Source: an uncultured Ruminococcus sp. (GTDB lineage Bacteria; Bacillota; Clostridia; Oscillospirales; Ruminococcaceae). From it: a stretch of DNA of 64,000 nt. The DNA is taken from the NCBI GenBank assembly GCA_934474025.1, contig CAKSMF010000007.1:1-64000 (forward strand). The letters run 5' to 3'. Both the position numbers and the translations under genes were made by a program. A model generated the notes under the pieces. It saw nothing but the letters and a program-made list of their open reading frames with translations. It had not been told where the DNA came from and searched no databases. Below, piece by piece: positions 60,008 through 64,000 of the stretch (its first letter is position 1; each line of letters opens with the position of its first letter).

Positions 60008-60796
60008 ATGCCATCAGTTATTTTCTTTGATATCGACGGTACTCTCGCTACAGAAGACGGTAGATTCCATATTCCTAAAAGTACTCGTGAAGCTATTTCC
60101 CATACCCGTCAAAAAGGTAATCTTACTTTTATAAATAGCGGACGTACTATATTCAATATAAATCCAGAAATCCGCAAGCTTGATTTTGACGGGTATTTAT
60201 GCGGTTGCGGTACGTACATTGAATACAACAAAAAAGTACTTCTTCATCATACACCGGAAAAGTCGTTATGCAATGAAATAGTTGATATTATCAGAAAATG
60301 CAATATTACTCCGGTATATGAAAACAGCAACAAATATTTCTTTGATGACAAGGCAGTAGGAAATCCGCAACTTGACGACTTTATGATTAATTACGTTGAT
60401 GATACAATGGACGTTTCCGGAAGAACAGAAGACAAAGATTTTATATTTGATAAATTTGTAGCATGGACAAATCCAGAAAGTGATATGGAACTATTCAACA
60501 GGGAAGTCAGCAAACATTTTTCTATTATAGACAGAGGAAACTGTTTCTATGAAAATGTTCCCATTGGTTATACAAAAGCTACTGCTATTGATGTTATACT
60601 AAAAAAACTCAATATTCCCATTACAAATGCCTATGCAATCGGTGACAGCATGAACGATTTACCAATGTTGCAGGCTGTTCCTAACAGTATAGCAATGGGA
60701 GGTTCTGAAAAATTATATCCATATGTTTCATATATAACATCACCTATTGAAGAAGATGGAATTTACAACGCTCTTGAACATTTCAAACTTATTTAA
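60008..60796 (+). CDS. HAD-superfamily phosphatase (Cof type, HAD-IIB)
   Basis: 262 residues. Motif I FFDIDGTLATEDG (6-18) with nucleophile Asp, motif II INSGRT (about 42-47), motif III Lys in GYTKATAID, and motif IV AIGDSMNDLPML (about 215-226). The C2b cap is between motifs II and III. Such enzymes dephosphorylate sugar phosphates or FMN; substrate unknown. The ATG at 60008 is eight bases after AAGGAG. Its last eight bases overlap the end of the convergent YerC-like gene. Confidence 0.88.
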   Translation: MPSVIFFDIDGTLATEDGRFHIPKSTREAISHTRQKGNLTFINSGRTIFNINPEIRKLDFDGYLCGCGTYIEYNKKVLLHHTPEKSLCNEIVDIIRKCNITPVYENSNKYFFDDKAVGNPQLDDFMINYVDDTMDVSGRTEDKDFIFDKFVAWTNPESDMELFNREVSKHFSIIDRGNCFYENVPIGYTKATAIDVILKKLNIPITNAYAIGDSMNDLPMLQAVPNSIAMGGSEKLYPYVSYITSPIEEDGIYNALEHFKLI

Positions 60797-61091
60797 GAAT
60801 GTTTTTCTTCTTGAGACGGTCAAAAACTATATTGTATCCGTCGTTTCCGTCCTTGAGCGAACGGTGTACTCTGCTTATTGTAGCAGTGCTTACACCGGTT
60901 TCAGTAACTATATTATTATACACTTTATGGTCATCAAGAAGCTTTGCTACCTGAAGTCTCTGTGCAAATGACTTTAACTCTATACTTGTACAAAGGTCAT
61001 CAAAAAACTTATAACAGTCATCGATAGTTTCAAGTGTGAGAATTGCCTCAAAAAGCAAATCCATATTATCTGATTTTATTTTGTTAATCAT
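60789..61091 (-). CDS. YerC/YecD-family TrpR-like regulator
   Basis: 100 residues, all helical. DDCYKFFDDLCTSIELKSFAQRLQVAKLL (about 23-51) and GVSTATISRVHRSLKDGNDGY (about 66-86) match the YerC family, related to the Trp repressor and carrying an HTH. Targets and ligand are unknown. AGGAG precedes the ATG. It is divergent from lon. Confidence 0.88.
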   Translation of the reverse strand: MINKIKSDNMDLLFEAILTLETIDDCYKFFDDLCTSIELKSFAQRLQVAKLLDDHKVYNNIVTETGVSTATISRVHRSLKDGNDGYNIVFDRLKKKNILK

Positions 61092-61137
61092 ATATTTTTA
61101 CTCCTGTCTGCCTGTTGGCTTTATATTTCTCTTTTAC

Positions 61138-61166
61138 ATTTTAACACATTATCACATAAAAGTAAA
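61138..61166 (-). promoter_or_regulatory. Promoter of YerC-like gene
   Basis: Minus-strand TTTACT (61161-61166), 17 bases, TAAAAT (61138-61143). Confidence 0.55.
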
Positions 61167-61216
61167 GTGTTTTTTCTATTTATTTTTCTTTTATTTACGC
61201 ACATTAAATTTTATAC

Positions 61217-61245
61217 TTGCATTTTACAGAACTTTATAGTATAAT
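61217..61245 (+). promoter_or_regulatory. Promoter of lon
   Basis: TTGCAT (61217-61222), 17 bases, TATAAT (61240-61245). A short dyad ACCG/CGGT (61253-61268) lies in the leader. No CIRCE or CtsR box is seen. Confidence 0.6.
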
Positions 61246-61315
61246 AAAGACTACCGGTTATTATCGGTATTTATCGTATATAAACTCATCAACTAAAAGG
61301 AATATGGTGATAATT

Positions 61316-63673
61316 ATGAAACAGGTTACTAAAAACAACACAATCAATGAAAATGATAATGTTTTTTATACTGTTACTATGCGTGGATTAGTCGCATTTC
61401 CGAATATGGTCATGCATTTTGATGTGGCACGTGAAAAATCAATAAAAGCAATCAGAAAGGCTCTTGAAGAAAATGGAAAAATATTCCTTATTGCACAAAA
61501 AGAAGCATATATTGAAAATCCTAAAGTTTCAGATTTGTATAAAATAGGTGTTGTAGCAGAAATAAGACAAGTTTTAAGACTTCCGGACAATGTTATGAAA
61601 GTTCTTGTAAAAGGTTTATACAAGGCTCGTCTGGTTGATTTTATCGATAATGAAGAAACATTGATGTCAGTAGTAAAAAGAGTTCCGTCACACTCACGGG
61701 CTAAGCTTGACCCTACCGATACAGAAGCTCTTATGCGTTCTGCTAAAAATGCATTTGAAAAATATGCATTATTTTTCCCTAAAATGCCACAGGAACTCAT
61801 TTCTTCTGTTATGACTCAGGAAACCCCTGAAAAACTCTTTGAACTCATAACATTCAACTGTACTATAGGTTACAGGGAAAAACAGGAACTCCTTGAAGAA
61901 ACTAATCTTCTTAACCGTTTAGCAATGCTTGTCGCTTTCCTTAATTCTGAAAATGAAATTCTTGAAATAGAATATGAAATAAATGAACAGACTCAGGAAA
62001 ACATGGACAAGAATCAAAAAGAATATTACCTGCGTGAACAGATGAGAGTCATTCAGGAACAACTTGGTGAAAGTGATGCTGAAGAAAATCTTAATTACAT
62101 TGAAAAAATTGAAAGTATTCACTTAGATGACAACAGTCACAACAAGCTTTTAAAAGAAGTGGAAAAGCTAAGCAAAATGCCTCCTTATTCTCAGGAAGCT
62201 TTTGTTATCCGCAATTACCTTGATACAGTTCTTGAACTTCCATGGGGAAAGTATTCAAAGCTTAACACTTCAATTACAAAGGCTGAAAATATTCTTGAAA
62301 AAGAACATTATGGTCTTAAAGAAGTCAAAGAGCGTATTCTTGAATTTCTTTCTGTATATATGCTTAACTCTGAAATCAAAGGACAGATTATTTGTCTTGT
62401 AGGCCCTCCCGGAATCGGTAAAACATCTATTGCTAAATCCATTGCAAAAGCTATGGGAAGAAAATACGCAAGAATTTCACTCGGCGGTGTCCGTGATGAA
62501 GCTGATATACGTGGTCACAGAAAAACTTACATAGGTGCTATGCCAGGTCGTATTATTACGGCTGTACAGCAGGCTGGTTCTTGCAATCCTCTTATACTTC
62601 TTGACGAAATAGACAAGCTCTGCAATGATATTAAAGGTGACCCGTCTTCTGCTATGCTCGAAGTTCTTGACAGGGAACAGAATAATAATTTCAGAGACCA
62701 TTTTATAGAGATTCCTTTTGACCTCAGCAAAGCTTTATTTATTACTACTGCTAATAATGCTTCTGCTATTCCTGAACCTCTCCTCGACCGTATGGAAGTT
62801 ATAGAACTGCCAAGCTATACCTCTGAAGAAAAATTCCATATTGCAAAAGAACATCTTATTCCAAAACAGCTTAAAGAACATGGTCTTAAAGCTTCACAGA
62901 TGAAAATCGGCGATGATGCTCTAAGGGATATTATTCAATTCTATACAAAAGAAGCCGGAGTACGTTCACTTGAAAGAACTATTGCATCACTCTGCCGTAA
63001 AACTGCTAAAAAGCTTTCATCAGAAGAAATGAAAAAAGTCTATATAAGACCAAATAATGTTCAGGAATTTCTCGGAATGAAAAAATATTCGGAAGATATT
63101 TCTTCAAAGGAAAATCAGGTAGGAGTTGTTAACGGTCTTGCATGGACTTCTGTCGGCGGTGTTATTATGCCTCTTGAGGCTCTTGTTATGGAGGGTACAG
63201 GTAAAACTGAAATTACCGGTTCTCTTGGCGATGTAATGAAAGAAAGTTCAAAAATCGCTATAAGCTATGTAAGAAGTATTGCCAAAGATTATAATATCAG
63301 TCCGGATTTCTATAAAAATAAGGATATTCATATTCATGCACCAGAAGGAGCAGTTCCAAAAGACGGACCGTCAGCAGGTGTCACAATGACTACTGCTTTG
63401 GTTTCAGCTCTTTCCGGAATACCAGTTCGTGCAGATGTTGCAATGACAGGAGAAATAACTCTCCATGGAAAAGTTCTCCCAATAGGCGGTCTGCGTGAAA
63501 AAACAATGGCTGGTTACAAAGCAGGTATTAAAACCATTATTATCCCTGCTGCAAACAAACCTGACCTCGAAGAAGTTGACAACGTTGTAAAAGACAGCAT
63601 AAAATTTGTATTTGCTGAAAATCTTACTGATGTTCTTGAAACCGCTCTTATAAGAAAAGAGGAGACTGCATGA
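61316..63673 (+). CDS. lon: ATP-dependent protease Lon
   Basis: A hexameric cytosolic AAA+ serine protease that degrades damaged and regulatory proteins. 785 residues: N-terminal LON domain (about 15-205), coiled coil, AAA+ module with Walker A GPPGIGKTSIAK (about 362-373) and LLDEIDK (about 425-431), and a protease domain with catalytic Ser686 (KDGPSAGVTM) and Lys729 (REKTMAGY), 43 residues apart as in E. coli Lon. The ATG at 61316 follows GGTGA. It overlaps the next gene start (ATGA). Confidence 0.96.
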   Translation: MKQVTKNNTINENDNVFYTVTMRGLVAFPNMVMHFDVAREKSIKAIRKALEENGKIFLIAQKEAYIENPKVSDLYKIGVVAEIRQVLRLPDNVMKVLVKGLYKARLVDFIDNEETLMSVVKRVPSHSRAKLDPTDTEALMRSAKNAFEKYALFFPKMPQELISSVMTQETPEKLFELITFNCTIGYREKQELLEETNLLNRLAMLVAFLNSENEILEIEYEINEQTQENMDKNQKEYYLREQMRVIQEQLGESDAEENLNYIEKIESIHLDDNSHNKLLKEVEKLSKMPPYSQEAFVIRNYLDTVLELPWGKYSKLNTSITKAENILEKEHYGLKEVKERILEFLSVYMLNSEIKGQIICLVGPPGIGKTSIAKSIAKAMGRKYARISLGGVRDEADIRGHRKTYIGAMPGRIITAVQQAGSCNPLILLDEIDKLCNDIKGDPSSAMLEVLDREQNNNFRDHFIEIPFDLSKALFITTANNASAIPEPLLDRMEVIELPSYTSEEKFHIAKEHLIPKQLKEHGLKASQMKIGDDALRDIIQFYTKEAGVRSLERTIASLCRKTAKKLSSEEMKKVYIRPNNVQEFLGMKKYSEDISSKENQVGVVNGLAWTSVGGVIMPLEALVMEGTGKTEITGSLGDVMKESSKIAISYVRSIAKDYNISPDFYKNKDIHIHAPEGAVPKDGPSAGVTMTTALVSALSGIPVRADVAMTGEITLHGKVLPIGGLREKTMAGYKAGIKTIIIPAANKPDLEEVDNVVKDSIKFVFAENLTDVLETALIRKEETA

Positions 63674-64000
63674 AACTGAATTATAATAAAGCTGAATTTT
63701 TTGCATCTTACGGAACATTTTCGCAAATCCCGCAATCACAGAATATTGAAATAGCTTTTGCAGGTCATTCCAATGTCGGTAAATCAACTCTTATCAATAA
63801 ACTTTTCAATAGAAAAAATCTTGCCCGTGTAAGTTCTGTTCCTGGGAAAACTGCTACTATAAATTTCTATAAGCTTGAAAATATATATTTCGTTGACCTT
63901 CCGGGATATGGTTATGCAAAAGTTTCAAAATCTGAAAAGGAAAGATGGTCGGGACTTATAGAAGGATATTTAGAAGCTGATAGAAATCTCAGACTTGTAT
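63670..64000 (+). CDS. ysxC: Ribosome-biogenesis GTPase YsxC/EngB (partial)
   Basis: The first 110 codons; the gene runs off the window. A GTPase for 50S assembly. IAFAGHSNVGKSTLINKL (about 28-45) is the P-loop, then the switch I segment with KTATINFY (about 60-67), and DLPGYGYAKVSKSE (about 76-89) is the G3 region typical of YihA/YsxC. The ATG overlaps the lon stop, the usual lon-ysxC order in Firmicutes. Confidence 0.94.
   Translation, partial: MKLNYNKAEFFASYGTFSQIPQSQNIEIAFAGHSNVGKSTLINKLFNRKNLARVSSVPGKTATINFYKLENIYFVDLPGYGYAKVSKSEKERWSGLIEGYLEADRNLRLV

Noticed and set aside
61246..61315. CIRCE or CtsR heat-shock operator before lon
   Set aside because: Only a 4-bp ACCG/CGGT dyad is present; neither consensus is found.
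61366..61800. 144-codon antisense frame opposite lon
   Set aside because: Shadow of lon codon use; no start signals or recognisable protein.

Overview
The window looks like a chromosomal segment from a low-GC, spore-forming Gram-positive anaerobe of the Ruminococcus (Oscillospiraceae) type. The evidence is AT-rich codon use with many TTG/GTG starts, strong AGGAGG ribosome binding sites, an endospore gene set (spoIIGA-sigE, bofA-like, yunB-like, spoIIE), two secreted proteins with type-I dockerin modules (typical of cellulosome/amylosome-forming Ruminococcus), and a clostridial glgB-glgC-glgD-glgA glycogen operon. The genus is an inference; no rRNA gene is present.

Layout. 1-2.2 kb is an accessory, mobile-element-like patch: an uncharacterised 124-aa gene with a ribbon-helix-helix partner, a cluster of dyad operators between divergent promoters, a small DUF5348-type protein and a well-delimited minus-strand small RNA gene. 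2.2-12 kb holds tRNA-Pro, glmS, a membrane nucleotide-sugar dehydratase, an O-acetylhomoserine sulfhydrylase, a DEAD-box helicase and spoIIGA-sigE. 11.8-17.3 kb holds a dockerin protein, DUF4250, a YfcE-like phosphoesterase, a run of small genes ending in bofA, pyrimidine-nucleoside phosphorylase and a zinc-ribbon protein. 17.6-25.4 kb holds an acyl-CoA ligase, endonuclease V, a thioesterase, an MntR/DtxR-type regulator, a murL-murD2 pair (an alternative route to D-Glu in peptidoglycan), a cyclophilin and endonuclease IV. 25.5-28.8 kb holds pduL, tRNA-Arg, a second dockerin protein and glyA. 28.9-34.6 kb is a minus-strand operon (mscS-like, metallophosphoesterase, two flavoproteins, a small gene, rsmA). 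34.8-38.9 kb is the aroB-aroA-aroC operon plus DUF4364. 38.9-44.6 kb holds yunB, a TetM-like GTPase fused to a YacP/Rae1-type NYN nuclease, and spoIIE. 44.7-50.6 kb is the glycogen operon. 50.7-54.9 kb is a minus-strand operon of maf, DUF1015, a NADAR-family protein and a DUF2828 (vWA/TROVE-like) protein, the last two separated by three tandem hairpin elements. 55-59.2 kb is the lower-glycolysis cluster pgk-(membrane ORF)-tpiA-gpmI. 59.2-64 kb holds a BtuR-type adenosyltransferase, a HAD phosphatase, a YerC/TrpR-like repressor, lon and the start of ysxC/engB.

Most interesting signals. (1) The DUF2828-hairpin array-NADAR locus: three tandem RNA-like hairpins with different closing stems and a shared TTGCTGT motif lie between a vWA/TROVE-like protein and an apparently toxin-less NADAR protein, suggesting an RNA-binding or conflict/repair system. 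(2) Two far-separated intergenic copies (17323-17434 and 57311-57461) of one structured element with a compensatory base-pair change, likely an undescribed RNA family. (3) A TetM-like ribosome GTPase fused to an A-site-nuclease-like NYN domain. (4) A promoter- and terminator-bounded sRNA at 1574-1665 and the dyad operator cluster beside it. (5) MurL-MurD2. All functional statements come from reading motifs, family resemblance and context; no database search was run.
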